Below are positions 12,297-24,700 of a stretch of DNA of 64,000 nt, one piece after another. Every line of letters starts with the position of its first letter. Position 1 is the stretch's first letter. The position numbers and the translations under genes are program-made. This stretch comes from Atopsyche davidsoni (taxonomy: Eukaryota; Arthropoda; Insecta; Trichoptera; Hydrobiosidae), in contig JAILWY010000013.1 of assembly GCA_022113835.1 (NCBI GenBank), positions 16,292,001 to 16,356,000 on the forward strand, given 5' to 3'. Below the pieces are notes generated by a model that saw only the letters and a program-made list of their open reading frames with translations, was not told where the DNA came from and searched no databases.

Positions 12297-15200
12297 GTAA
12301 GTTTGACACCCCCAGACCACAGACAAGATTAAATTCACCCCCCGAAAGTAGTTAGGCAGGCAACGTAATCCCAAAATGGCCACCACCCGAGAAACAAAAC
12401 ACCGCCAAATTTCAAAACTATCGAAATCTGTTGGGCGGACCCTTGCTGAAATTTCGATTAAGGGCTGAAGACCCAAAACAACGCGCGTACAAGGAGTACT
12501 TCCCCTATACAACACACGCTGCAGGTACTCGGCTGAGATTATATGCGAAATTTGATATATATGTTAAATTATAAATCCCATTCCCTAATTAAAAACATAT
12601 ACGGGAATTAATCTATTAATTTTCAGGTACTCTGAATATTGTATTACGAATATTGATGTAATATTTTCACTAGGCATTCCCTTCTCTTTCTCTCTCACTA
12701 TACGTCTCTTAATACAAATATCATATTTCTATCCGGTCACCTCCCTCGAGCTCACTCGTGTCACGTCACATTAGTCGAGGTCTCTTAGGAAATATCTTAA
12801 CCATACATAAGTATTTATATTTTATAATACAAATGACATGTAATACTGTAGACACCAATGTCGTAATGGCTATGTCACTAAAAAAAGGTATTTTAAAAAT
12901 TAAGAAAACACAAACAAGTAGTGCTTATAAATTGAAATTATATTTTACATTATTTTTTCTTCGTTTTTTTTACCATTTTCTCCTGGTTTTTACAAAGTAC
13001 ATAAATTATTTATTATATATTTTTTTCACTAAAAAAATACCCTCTAATTCAAGGTTATCAATCTCAACCCCATTCTAAATATTCTCTCTTAAACCGGTCA
13101 CCAATAAAATTAAACAAAAGTATTTTATTTTAAATATTTATTCTTACTTGGAGGTACAAGAAGAACACTAGCAATAAATACTATTTAGTAAAGCAAAACA
13201 AAAAAGGCAAACTTTTCGGTTTTTATTTAAAAAAAAGTTCATTTATCAACATATATTATAACATGGTAGCAATCTCACCACCACGGGTTGGTTTTAAAAA
13301 AAGTAATTATTTCCTGTACTTGTGTAAATGTGTAAGATTAAATAAAATTAAAGCTTCATTTCTAAGATAATATTAAAAATCGATGCAGATTTAATTAAAA
13401 GTCTATGTCAATTCACGTTGAGATATTCTATTTAAAAATGTACAATTTTTTGTGTATTTTTTTGTTTTTATTTAATACTCGATATTCAAGTTGATGAAAA
13501 TAATTTAACATAAATGATATTGTGGCGCGTGTGCTATGTCTGTGATAATAAAACACGGGGTTATGATGCTCTTAATTAAAAATCCTTCATTAAAATATCC
13601 ATTCATGATGTGTTAATAGTCTTAATGAAAAGTAGTTTTCTAAAGAAATTAATAAAAAAATAATTTTTTAAAATTATTGTCGATTCATTATTAAAACTTA
13701 GCTATTTTTAAACCTAACGAATAGTGACATGTATTGGCCCAAAAAGAAAAAGGAAAGAAATAAAATGGGAGAAATACCAAAAAGCTTGCGTTCAAAGCTA
13801 TACTATTTGTATGGGTCTCAGTTCTGATATTACTTATTAAGAAATATATTGGTTTCTTTACGGATGATTAATACAACTGAAATATAAAAATATCTGCGAG
13901 AGCGTGTGCGTTACACACACACAAAGTTAGCATCATTTCCGGTAGGAGCTAATCCGGCGGAAGTTCGATGTGCCGTGAAGTAGATAGTAGCCGCTCGGTT
14001 ATTAGCGCGGGAAGTGAGGCTCGGGGAAGGCTGCGCGGCCCCGCGTGGAGAATCTAACTGGGGCGCTATTTCCCTTCTATCACTGATATGTGACTTGCTA
14101 TAAAATACCGGCATTTTATTTGTGATTTAGCAGTTTTTTTACCGTAAAATGCGCTCGATTTGTTGTTGCGGCGATAAGACCGCTGACTCTTGATAGGACT
14201 CTCCACGGTTTGAAGCCATTCTACTGGTAAATCCTAAACATAAGTAATAAGGCTTATGCTTGTTTAGGTCTGGTTAAATATGATTGGCTTGGGACACACA
14301 CTTCTTCTATTAAAAAATCACAAATGGTAGTGGAGCGACTTTTTAAACAAAATATAAGAATAATCATTAAAAAATATATATGTATAATAATAAATACAAT
14401 TTTTGCCACAATTTTTATTTAAATTTATTTACAAAAATAAAAGAAGAGTAACCGATTTTCACCCACAGTTACTAAAAATTACTCATTAAATTAGAACATT
14501 TATTTTTCATAGCCTTCTAACTTAGCAATAATTTTATATGAGAACTGCTAAAGTCTATTTAAACAAAAAAAAAATTAGTCGTTTTTCCATTCATATATTG
14601 TTTTATAATTATTACTTATAACTATTCAGCTGATTTTTGAATAGTTAGATTTATTGATTTTGAATATTCACGATGTAACCAGAGCCGATAATATCTACCA
14701 TTTTCCAAAGCGGTGTGCATTATTTTTACAGGAAACAAAAGATTACTTGCAGAGTTGCATAAATCGGTACAATGCTCCTTGAAAACCCTAGATGTAATTT
14801 TATTTTACTCGTCGTTATGTTTTTCCAATAGGAGCACATCCAATTAAACTGAAGAGGGACGTCTCTATCGATATTTGCTGTACAGAATGCAAGCACTAGA
14901 AAATATTCAAAATAATGAACCTCTAAATTGGACCTTCAGTAATGATTCGGCGGCGAGCGGGACAGTGAGCGAGCGCTCCGCTCCCGGGAACTAAAAATCA
15001 TTATTCTGGAGTGGCTCCATAGTCGAATTTGCAATGCAGCGCGTGGCTCGGGTGCATCCATCTCGTGCAGCCATGTCAACGCAGTATCTATTGCTCTGCA
15101 AACTACACGCAGCTCGCGGTCTCTACAAACATGGCCAATTATTTAATGAAAATTTGGATAAGAAAGTATAATAGATATCAAATTTTCATTTTGTCGGTAC

Positions 15201-15640
15201 TGAAATTTATATTGATAACAAATTGCTCGATTCATTTTTAAATTGATTTAAAACAATTTTTTTTATATATTGCCAATACTATATACGTTTTGATGAAATA
15301 AAATATTATTAGAAATAAATTTCAAAATACTCAATGCTTTTTTTAAGTATAAATAATTTCGATTATTTCGGTTATTTCGATTTTGTACCACAATAAAGAA
15401 ATGGAAAACAAAAGATAATTGTTAATTTTTTTTAATCTTAAAGGTTTTGCCTTATACTGGTTTGAAGTAAGCGATATAATGATGTCAAAGATAGACTGAC
15501 GTCGTCATAATTTCTCGTTTAAAACAATTAATATGGCAACGAAATATTTTAATAAGTAAATCATTGTCAATTTACATTTTGATCGATTACAAACAAAACA
15601 TTATGTGAGCACAAGCCAAAACAACGGATCTAAATCAATG
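12297..15640. other. AT-rich stretch with GC islands
   Basis: No recognisable gene. The GC-richer blocks are 12297-12530, about 13900-14080 and 14820-15120. The block at 14940-15120 has GC-rich runs (GAGCGAGCGCTCCGCTC is near-palindromic) but no coding signal. Confidence 0.4.
13090..13140. repeat. Palindromic repeat family 1, internally deleted fragment
   Basis: AAACCGGTCACCAATAAAAT, then AAAAGTATTTTATTTTAAAT, follows the right-arm order. The ATGTGGAAAAATCACTC block that normally lies between them has been lost. Confidence 0.6.
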
Positions 15641-15870
15641 AAACCAACTGAATATCAGCGGGATCCTTTCCGGTGGGTCTTCCAAGGCGGTGATGATTAT
15701 GTTGGCCTGCTCAAAGGGACTCCATCGACAATAACTGGCGTGTCCTGAAAGGCTCATCCGTGAATATTTCACAACGTCCGGGAGTGTACTCAGTGCTCCT
15801 CTGCCGATAAAAGATTTATTCGTGCGACGCTCTCTGCGTATGTAAGTATCCTGCCTGGAAGAACTGTGGC
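15641..15870. promoter_or_regulatory. GC-richer island, function unknown
   Basis: A 230-bp block with balanced composition lies in AT-rich DNA. The plus strand can be read openly for 28 codons after a CAG at about 15659 (it includes RDPFRWVFQGGDDYVG) and then stops. A GTAAGT lies at 15841 in a different context. Neither reading is convincing as a gene, so a conserved non-coding element is the default guess. Confidence 0.2.
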
Positions 15871-16008
15871 ATTTTGAGATAGTTCAAGCTATCACTAAGT
15901 ATTAATGGAAAAATAATGAGAAATTAAAAAGACTGAAAGTTTTTCACCTGAGCGTGAATTTTCATAACCATAAATAAATCTTATAATACGTTGGACAACA
16001 ACGTATGT

Positions 16009-16125
16009 TCAATATTTTGACAGAAAGTAGTTGGTGAAATTCCATTTCGATGTTTTATTATTTTGGTGATTTTTCCACCTTTTTGTTTTTATTTTAATGC
16101 CAACTAAATAGGTAGGCGAAATCAA
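16009..16125. repeat. Palindromic repeat family 1, degraded left arm
   Basis: TTTTGACAGAAAGTAGTTGG, TGAAATTCCATTT, GTGATTTTTCCACC and TTTTGTTTTTATTT give the outer left arm with several substitutions. A decayed core follows: AATGCCAACTAAATAGG and TAGGCGAAAT, in the opposite (right-arm) orientation. Confidence 0.7.
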
Positions 16126-16627
16126 CAAAAATAATTTACAAGATCCATTGAATATCATCTAATAATTTAACTGTGTGTTAGCTGTGAGTTTTTATTTTTT
16201 AAACGGTTTTGAGTTTATATTTTAATATCAATTCACAATGTTAATCTTCAGGTTTTTTTGAAACACAATTATTGGTTGTGAACTGGTTCCAATTCGAGCG
16301 CACCTGCGGCTTCCCGGCGTGGCCAGTCCCGGACTCTGGTCCAGCGCCGTTTAATTATCGCAATGAAATATCATATTAAAATAAATTAATCAAAAATGAA
16401 CCTCCTCCAGGCATTACAGCCTCTCCTGGTCTCGAGTCTTTTTAAAGAATATTTGGCTCGGATGTGCAGGTTGCAACTAAACTGAGCAAAATGTCTTATC
16501 TTCACAGAGAATGCAATACAAAGTGCAATCCAGTTTATATTCTTTATGGTTTTTAAATGTTTGAGTCGTGCTTTTATACTAAAGAGTCCTCAATAACGGA
16601 ACAAAAATTTATTTTAACTACACGCTT

Positions 16628-16631
<4 letters not shown>

Positions 16632-16666
<35 letters not shown>
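16632..16666. repeat. (TA)n microsatellite
   Basis: About 14 TA dinucleotides followed by an interrupted ATATAT tail. It is simple-sequence DNA. Confidence 0.9.
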
Positions 16667-16983
16667 TTTATTTACAAAATGGTAGAGATATAAGATTTCA
16701 TATCACGAAATATTTTAACATTTACTATAAATAAAAATCAAGTACTGCTGTAGTAGAACAATCATAAACGACGTGGTATTTTTTATATATTCAGGATTAA
16801 TGTTTAGTAACCAAAGATGAAAGCTCAATAAAATAGTTTTAGGCAAATTAACTTAACGCCATCTTTCATGGCATTTTTTGTGTTTTATTATTTTTCTTTA
16901 CTTTACTTTCTCCCAATGGATCGGAAAAATAATAAACGTTGCTTGTTTTCCGCTTGAGAAATATATTGAAACTATGTCATTCA

Positions 16984-17090
16984 ATTTGATAATGCCAATG
17001 TGATAGGTTGGTGAAACCGGTCACTAGTAAAATTAAACATGTGAAAAAATCACAAATGTGTTCGATTTGAAATATTATATTGGAACTACC
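16984..17090. repeat. Palindromic repeat family 1, right arm
   Basis: TTTGATAATGCCAATGTGAT, AGGTTGGTGAAACCGGTCAC, TAGTAAAATTAAACATGTG and AAAAAATCACA, ending near TATTGGAACTACC, give the inner-to-outer right arm. In the hairpin, GCCAA and TTGGT still pair through a G-T pair. Its orientation opposes the copy at 16009, so the two could be ends of one larger insertion, but the 860 bp between them show no transposon gene. Confidence 0.75.
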
Positions 17091-17359
17091 TTTTCAAATA
17101 GTAGTTCATAATCCTGAAAGAAGTATAGCTACTTAGAATGGCAATTATTCAAATGGATGAACATTCTCAGAACCACCATTAGCTCTTTATATATTTTTTT
17201 AATATTAGCGAGTTTGTTAGAATATTATTTGTTTAATTATGTTTTATTATGATAAAATTATTTTGGGAATGATAGCATCCAAGCAGATTTTATATTTCTT
17301 GAAATTTTTATTATAGCGCAACTTCTATGAATGTTTGCAAACAAGGGATGGGTTCTGTA

Positions 17360-17640
17360 CGTCACCGTATTATTTCAATGAAGGACCTGCATTGTGAAAG
17401 CCTGCGCATATTGTACGCCGGAAGTACCCACAGGGCCGCGTTGCCCGCGGAATAAAAACTCATTTGGGGCGGATATGGCCGCTGCATGTTTACCTTTACA
17501 CACAGTTATGTATCCCGGCTTCATTGTAGGACCCACCTCGTGGGAGCTTTGTATGTGCTGGCATATTGTTGTACCATATATATTGTCTCTTAAGGCTTTT
17601 GATATAAAATGGTTTTCTTTTATGTGACCGCACCTCAATG
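17360..17640. promoter_or_regulatory. Balanced-composition island open on both strands
   Basis: This 280-bp block has open frames of 77 codons on plus and 87 codons on minus over the same bases. Neither protein is recognisable, and double-strand openness is expected by chance in non-coding DNA with few TAA/TTA words. The contrast with the flanks suggests constraint of some kind. It ends in an (AC)n(AT)n microsatellite. Confidence 0.25.
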
Positions 17641-17648
17641 AATCTTAT

Positions 17649-17679
17649 ACACACACACACATATATATATATATATATT
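17649..17679. repeat. (AC)n(AT)n compound microsatellite
   Basis: An ACACAC run passes directly into an ATATAT run and then a T tract. It is simple-sequence DNA at the 3' edge of the preceding island. Confidence 0.9.
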
Positions 17680-17772
17680 TTTTTTTTAATATGGAAAATT
17701 ATTTGAATTATATGGCTTGGTCACTGTAAATCAAAACATTTCAAATAAAATTAATAGTTTTGTTGAGGAACA

Positions 17773-17990
17773 AGGCATTTGATTGGTGAAGATCCAATTT
17801 TTTTATTAATGATATGGGTAACTTTTTATACATTCTTCACTTTGAGTTTATTATAGTTTTAGCATGATCTTAGTTTTGTTCTGCATCTGATGATGACCAA
17901 GTCTGTTGGTCGAAACTAGTCATGCTAAAACTATAATGAACTCAAAGTGAAGAAAGTATAAAAAGTTACCCATATCATTAATAAAAAATT
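17773..17990 (+). mobile_element. Palindromic repeat family 2, copy A (Penelope-like terminal repeat / retrozyme-like)
   Basis: Two ~69-bp arms, 17799-17867 and 17920-17989, are inverse copies with only a few mismatches. Both carry TGGGTAAC/GTTACCCA, CTTCACTTTGAGTT in inverse form, and ATAGTTTTAGCATGA with its complement. The 52-base centre holds the hammerhead-like sequence listed separately. The outer left flank (TTTGATTGGTGAAGATCCA) is also found inverted at the end of copy B, so the family extends beyond the palindrome. Penelope-like elements are known to carry hammerheads in their terminal repeats and often have inverted partial copies at one end. No reverse transcriptase is present, so this is a solo or non-autonomous copy. 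Confidence 0.75.
17872..17932 (+). ncRNA. Hammerhead-ribozyme-like motif (type I, minimal helix III), copy A
   Basis: Read 5' to 3': GCAU (17883-17886), core CUGAUGA (17887-17893), one extra U, hairpin II GACCAA-GUCUG-UUGGUC (17895-17911), GAAA (17912-17915), a two-pair helix III (A-U and C-G around loop UA), the cleavage triplet GUC ending at 17921, and AUGC (17922-17925), which closes helix I with GCAU. Helix I extends past an internal loop through AGUUUU (17872-17877) with AAAACU (17927-17932). Short helix III and a helix I internal loop are typical of the hammerheads in Penelope-like elements. The unusual feature is the U between A9 and the first pair of helix II; some natural hammerheads tolerate a nucleotide there. 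Activity is inferred, not shown. Confidence 0.65.
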
Positions 17991-19079
17991 AATAGGACGT
18001 AATTATTCTGAAAATTATATTATGTAACTATTTTTTTAATTAGAGGGCGCATTTTTGAGTGCGATTGTTTGAAAACGCTTACGAGACATTGCAATCCACT
18101 ATATTTTAAATAAAACAATCTTTACTTCTATTAGTTTGAAGGTTTTTGTTTTCGGCAAGAACAGAAAGATTCGCTCGTATTGAAACGAGCAAACATTAGA
18201 GAGATTAAATTCAGCAATTACTTAAACATAATCGAGATTTGTTTTGGCGGCATCGATTGGAGACGATAATTCTCCGTAAATAAGGAAGTAATTTTATTTA
18301 TTTCCTGCCATAAATTATATTAATCGTTACACATTTTCCACAGTTTCACAAAAACAGCGCTGGAGATGGATTTATGTGTATCGGATATTGAATTCATAAA
18401 TCTCCTGGTGACAATAAAAGGCACGAATTTCCTGTTTCTTTTTGTACAAAAATAATACGCAATCTGAGAGATTTCATCATTTATCTTCTCTTCACGTATT
18501 TCTTAGTCATGTACACTTGCAATTGATAAACCCTTTTGGGGTATTACGAAATTTGAAATAGCTTCTGCAAAAAAACTAATGTACAACTTAATAGGACAAC
18601 AATCGTATGTTATGATTTTGCAATGCATCGGTTGTATCTAGAATTTAATAAAATAAAATGTCTTCCATATTATTATTTTGTGAATCAGGGAATGGAATAA
18701 GGGAATAAAGTGACTCATTCAAAAATTTTACCTACAATAAAGCCTTTGGGGTTGTTCAAATTAAATGATTATATTTTATACTTCTACGTATTACCAAATA
18801 TTTTATTTTAATTTTATATATTTAGTATTTGAAAATATAACAAATAAAAAATAAAGATGTCTTTTAGCTAATCATTTTTCTTCTGATAAAAGTTAATGCA
18901 ACGGTTTTTAAAAATAATATTATATTATGATATTTTTATAATACCTTGTTAAGTAAACTCACGAAATCACTGAGAAATTTAATTAAATTGTGTAATCATC
19001 CCTTATTATAAATTATCCTAATACACTGCTCGAGAAGTCAAATAATAGACCGTATATCGCAGTTCAAGTAGTATAGTTG

Positions 19080-19360
19080 TTTCAGAGCTGCTTCAGGTTT
19101 CTTTGCGAGTGTTGCGGTCGGAGTGAGACAGGCCTTCGCGTATCTACAATCTCCATCGCTCCAACTCAGTCGATACTCCCGGTGAAGCGTTCGTTCGTCA
19201 AACGGCAAATTGAAAATACTATCTCCGACAATCGGACGGTATTCTGATATCGCTTTGATGAAGCGTTTAGACACTCGGGCACGCGGCGAGGAGTGTTTGC
19301 TTTGTCGGGCCGTCGGATCCGACCGCTGCAGGGCCTCGGCGACTCTCTGTCCCCCATTCG
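19080..19360. promoter_or_regulatory. GC-richer island, overlapping minus-strand frames
   Basis: Two minus-strand frames overlap here (19038-19274 and 19166-19357). The first contains stretches such as SEYRPIVGDSIFNLPFDER that look protein-like, but I cannot place it in any family. No clear splice sites bound it. A conserved non-coding element or an unrecognised exon are both possible. Confidence 0.2.
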
Positions 19361-19630
19361 CTATTTAATTCAGAAAACTATTCCACCCTTTCAAAATACC
19401 ATTTAATTAAAAAAAAACATGTTGTGACAATGCGTCAATGTCAAATTATTATTTTTTGTATGAAACGTAAATCACAAAATACTCCAAATATTACTAAACG
19501 AAGTTTATTTAGGTAGAAGTAGTTTCACAGAAGGTTTTGCAATTTACCAATATTGCACATCAATTTAATAATAAATAAAAATCCACCCTGTCCTCCATGA
19601 CTGGCGCTCTGCTCGTAGGCAGCCCCGGGA

Positions 19631-19690
19631 CTGGGGGTCTCTGGGGGTCTCCGGGGGGCTCCGGGGGGCCCTGGGGGGCTCCGTGCGGCC
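19631..19690. repeat. 10-bp G-rich minisatellite
   Basis: Six 10-bp units, each built on (C)TGGGGGTCT or CCGGGGGGCT. The plus strand has runs of five and six Gs spaced by four to five bases, so a G-quadruplex could form. The open frame over it (19597-19827) is glycine-rich only because of the repeat. Confidence 0.85.
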
Positions 19691-21670
19691 CGAAGTCACG
19701 CGAGGCCCTCGGCGGCGGCAATCAGAGCGGCGACGGCGGTGCTCCAGTTGTATCGGCTATTCATTATGTGCACTTGATTAAAAGGGGAATTAAAGCTCTG
19801 ACAGCACTATCTGATCGAAGGAATTAATTCCGATATCTTTAAAACGGCTACAGTGCAATATCAATACCGTCCAAGAAAAAGCTTTACATAACGTTTCATT
19901 ACAAAAGGCCTCGCCCAACGGTTTTCATGTTTCTAGAACATTGAGTAGTGGGCTCGCCTGGGGGGTAGTGAGATTTTACTATTATGATAAAACTGTAATT
20001 TGTCTCCTATTTAAAGAGGAACAATTATCTACCAAGATGAGCTGTAATTCTCCTGCATGCAATCAGGCAAATCCCCGAGTCACATTAAATCGTAAATTTA
20101 CTTACTTGAGTTCTAAAACAGACCATTGTTGATAATCTGAGATTCAAGCACCAAAAGTATATTATCCATGTATTAATACAAAAAATAATATTTCATGCAG
20201 ATATAATCAAAATTTTATTCACATTGTCTTGCTTAAGTTGTTTTGTATATGTCTGAACGTAATTATTACATAATTTAAGTAATTTTTAGTGGGGTGAAGA
20301 TGACCTTGAAATTTTATGACATTAGTATAAATTCATTTCATTATTTTCAATAAAATGTATCAACAACACAAAATAAATTTTATTGTGAACCCACACATTT
20401 TAACTATAAGTTTCGTTCATCAAAAATAAATTATCAAATAAAGTTTAAATCTTATTACAGAAGATTTTTTTACAAAAATAATGTTGTGCTTATATTTTAA
20501 AATACAACCTTTTTTCTTCTTTGGAAAATTTCCAGATTAAACTCGCTCATACCAGTAAAAAATCATTGAAACAACACAAATATTTGAATTGTAATGAAGA
20601 CCAATAAAATAAAGACACACATAACGTGTTATATTTATGTTAGTTTGTATTTTGTCTTGTATAAACACATTTATCTTTGTGTTTACCTGTCTGTTGTATT
20701 AAATCAATAGTCGTGTAAACAGATTATACGCTCGGGAGCAGTACGTCTGTCAATACTCCTCGTATGCTGGTTAATTCAAATCGAACTTTAATGACTATCC
20801 AAATAAATTTCATTATATATACAGTAATAGGTTAATAATTGTAGGCTTTCACTCCAGAGGTTGATTAATGGGGTGTACAGTGACCTGCGCCACCTCGGCT
20901 GGAGGGTCTATGGGAAAAACCTTTTAGTAATAACTCCCCAACCACGGAGCTCTACGCTGAAAAATCTACTTTTAAATGTGGTATAATGAACGTCGCGTGA
21001 GGGTTATGTCGGCGATAGGCTCGGACTGAGGCAAATGCTCCTGCCCAGTGTCTTGATAACGATTTTTTTATAATTGAACTGTGGTTTCCGAAATTTAATC
21101 AATATTTTATGGATGTTTTAAAAGAATTTTAGCATACAACATAATTGATAAAAAGAACTTAGCAAAACTCTTTTCTCGAACAAGATTTTTGATTTCATAA
21201 AATATAAAATAATGCTTTAAAAAATTATTAAGAATCAAGGCTACTAATTCCTAACAAATATTATAATGTGATGAATTTTAGATTGTGACAGTGTAGATGC
21301 CAAAAATCATGTCTAATAAAAATACATTATTTTCTAAAATTTATATACTCATTTGCACTTAATTACAAGCCACTGCTAACAATTAGCGAAGTATTGTTAT
21401 TTTCCTTAACATTATTATTTCCTGAAGTCATAAACTTTTTGAAGCTCACTTTGTCATACAAATAAACTTATGGTTTGTAATACTAAAAAAATATTTTACT
21501 TGTAAGTGCTAACCGTGACTGTTTACGAAACAGATCAATTCGTACAGTTAATGAAGTAAAATATCTTATTTGAAAATAAAAGAAATAACTAAGAAGGAAA
21601 AGATACCATATATAATTGGAATTAACACATTTTGACTAGTAAAAAAATTAATTGAACGTTTGTTAAATAA

Positions 21671-21780
21671 TCAATATTTTTGACAGAGTACCTGGTGGAA
21701 TTCCATTTTAATATTTTAAATTAAGTACTTGAGTGATTTTTCGACATGTTAATTTTATTGGTAACCGGTTTCGCCAACAT
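21671..21780. repeat. Palindromic repeat family 1, left arm
   Basis: AATATTTTTGACAGAGTACC, TGGTGGAATTCCATTTTAAT, TACTTGAGTGATTTTTCGAC, ATGTTAATTTTATTGGTAAC and CGGTTTCGCCAAC make up the outer-to-inner left arm, cut inside the hairpin. What follows is unrelated. Confidence 0.85.
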
Positions 21781-24700
21781 TAATATATATTATCGTTTAT
21801 TTTCATAGCTCTCTAAGTTTGTTATAGGAATTGTGCTTGTTTTGATGTTAAAGTGGTAAAACACGAAAACAACACATGATTTTAAATACAATAAGAAAAA
21901 AACCCAATAATAAATGGTTTGAAAATTAAATCAAAATGTTGTAAAGTTTATTTAATTGTTTCAAAAGCTATAAAACTATCGAAATAAACTACTATACAAA
22001 TAAGTTTGCATAAAAGGTTACACTCATGGAAGCAACTTTAACAGAAGTCTTTTTTAAACTGGATGAGTCAAAAGTCTCAGAAAATTTATATTTCAAGTTA
22101 CTTCTTGAAAAAATTATGAAAAGGTAATGTATGAAAAAATAATTTAAAATATACACTATTCGATATAAGAAAAAAATAGAAAACAGAAATGAAAACAAAG
22201 GAGATTTTGTTTTGATCCGGACGAGAAATAAAGGGCCAAGCCTCTGGATATTGGTGTGTATTTGAAGTTACTTGTTAAAACCTGCGAGTCCAAGCAGAGC
22301 GATATTTCATAGGAGTGTTGCAAGAAGTATTTTTGAGTTAGTAGGGGTAGGTATGGATGCACCGTCCACCCTCCGTTCCAACCCCTGCCCCAGGCAGATG
22401 CCAGAGTGTTATCGAGAAACTCCAACCAGCCACCCTCCAAAGAATAAAATATTTTTGCACTGAAAACTCAACCCTAAGTTCGATTGCAGGGCCTGACTGG
22501 AACAAACATCCCAATTTAGGTTTCCGAGAAAATAAACTAAAAAAGCTTAAATGTTCTATTTCTGATTTAAGTTTATAAACTATTATAAGTGTAAAAATAC
22601 AATAGGTATCTAAAATATTGATCCATACATGGAAGTGTCATAACATATCTTTATAAGAAAATTGGTGAATCTGTTAAAATGTAAATATTATAATTACTTT
22701 ACCTATCTAAAATAAAGGCTAAATTATTTTGTTGCAGATCGTTCATTTCTATCGACCTCTTAATTATATCCACGGTTTAAAAAGGTAAATGATATGATTT
22801 ACAAATAATATAAGGACGTTTTCATTTGCGCTCTCGAAATTGATTCTGCGACTAGTCTCCTAGAAGTAATAAAGTTGATGTTGACTTATGGTGCCAAATA
22901 CGTATTATTCAAATATGCTGTAAGTATAAGTATATGTTTATTACGGAATCAAAGGTAAAAACGAGGGTATTTATGGTAAATTTACTAATGAAAGGTCGAG
23001 AAAAAATCACGAAAATAGACAATGAACGCACTTTGAAAGTTTGAACTTGGTTTTTGCTATATACATATCTGAAACTCGCAAACATTCGAGAATTTTTATT
23101 GATAAGCAAATACAGTTATGTTATTCATTATTTTTTAAAAGCCTATATATGTCAACCGAGACGCAATACAATGTTTCATTATTGATTTATAATTAAAATT
23201 TTGTGTGTAATTTTTGATTTAAAAAAAAACCTTTATTTATTTGATATTAAATTAATAAAAGTTACTAATAAAAGCATAATATTCACTAACGCAATAAAAA
23301 ATTGAGAAGATAAAATCTTGAAAACAAAACTGAAAAAACTCTTTGATTGAGGCTGGCGCTAGAGTGGAGTTCAACTCTGTCTAGCAAGTAAAAATTTACA
23401 AATTCCAAATGGAAATTGAGTAGAATCCAAAGTTCGCTGAAACTTCTGAACGTTTTACGTAGATAATTGCAAGGAATATCGCAATTGTTTATATAATGGC
23501 GGGCACTCGAAAACTCCAGCGGCCGTTCCAACTTGCGGTGCGCAGAGGCGACCAACATTTTTTCCATTCGAAAATAAACTTAGATGAAAATTTTCATTTC
23601 GAATAAATATTAAATGTATTGGAAAATTTTACTCTACTTAGTCTTTTCTGGCATGGTTGATTTTAATACTTGCCTTGTGGTAAAAGTTTGAGCTCAGCAA
23701 GCCTTCACCTTATCGCAAAAGAAGGTCTTTTTACAAAGATAGAGAATAAATACATTATAAACCTTTTCAGTATGCGTCTAGAAATTTATAACTAATTAAC
23801 ACAAAAATAAACATATTACAAAATACTTCATCAAATGATTACAAAACAAAATGAAATATGGTTATTCACATCTGAAATGACTTGATAATAATAACAATTA
23901 TTGATGTACTTCAAAAATAATATTTTTTTAAGCATTGTTTTTCAGGTTCGTCTTTTTCTACATGTTTTATTTTTAGCAATTCTGTGAAATCGTTAAATGA
24001 AATATCCAGGATAGATGTGTAAATACAATGTCATTATTAGTGAAAGTTTATTTTAAAAACAACTTTTGTAAAAACATATTCATCACCATTTTTAAAACAA
24101 TATTTCTGGTTTAATTTTTTTTAGTGTATACAATTTACTAACATATAATACGTATTTTGTCCCGTGTCCTGAGCATTCATTGTTATATTGTTATTGTTAA
24201 ATAAAAAATATTAAAAGGTTAAAAAAATAAAATTGTCACGCATAACAAATAATACCTAAAATATTGCGGGGAAAAAAGTGTATAATTTATATTGAAATGA
24301 AAAACCAAAGAGTTAATTATTATTAATATCATAAAAAAATAAGATAATATAAGTTCGATAATATAAGAATAGTCGGCGTGTGGTCACCCCAGAGGCGGGT
24401 GTGGGCCTCAGCTTATGGCCCCAATAACGGAATACAATCTCTGAATAACTTGTAGTTAAAATTTAATAGGGGATGATGCTTTGGAAAAAAAATGAGAGAT
24501 AAATCTTTTATGCCAAGCAGTCTTCAGGCAGGGTCGCGGACGGTCGGCTGCGGTATATTGTAATGCGGGCAGGGAACGGGGGTGTCATTAAAAAGTTTTC
24601 ATTCTTGGCCCTGAAGTATTCTAATTATACCATTCACTATAAAAATATAAAAAAAGTTTTATGGTGTTTTAAATACAAATTGTAATCGTTTTATTTCGAA

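Larger units (their letters stand above)
18000..21660. other. AT-rich stretch with GC islands and no gene
   Basis: No recognisable coding sequence. The GC-richer blocks are 19080-19360, 19590-19760 and about 20720-21060. The rest is AT-rich with no repeat structure that I could identify. Confidence 0.45.

Noticed and set aside
16009..17090. One large transposon with the two opposed family 1 arms as its ends
   Set aside because: The 860 bp between the arms show no coding remnant, and the left copy already contains its own decayed core, so two independent copies are simpler.
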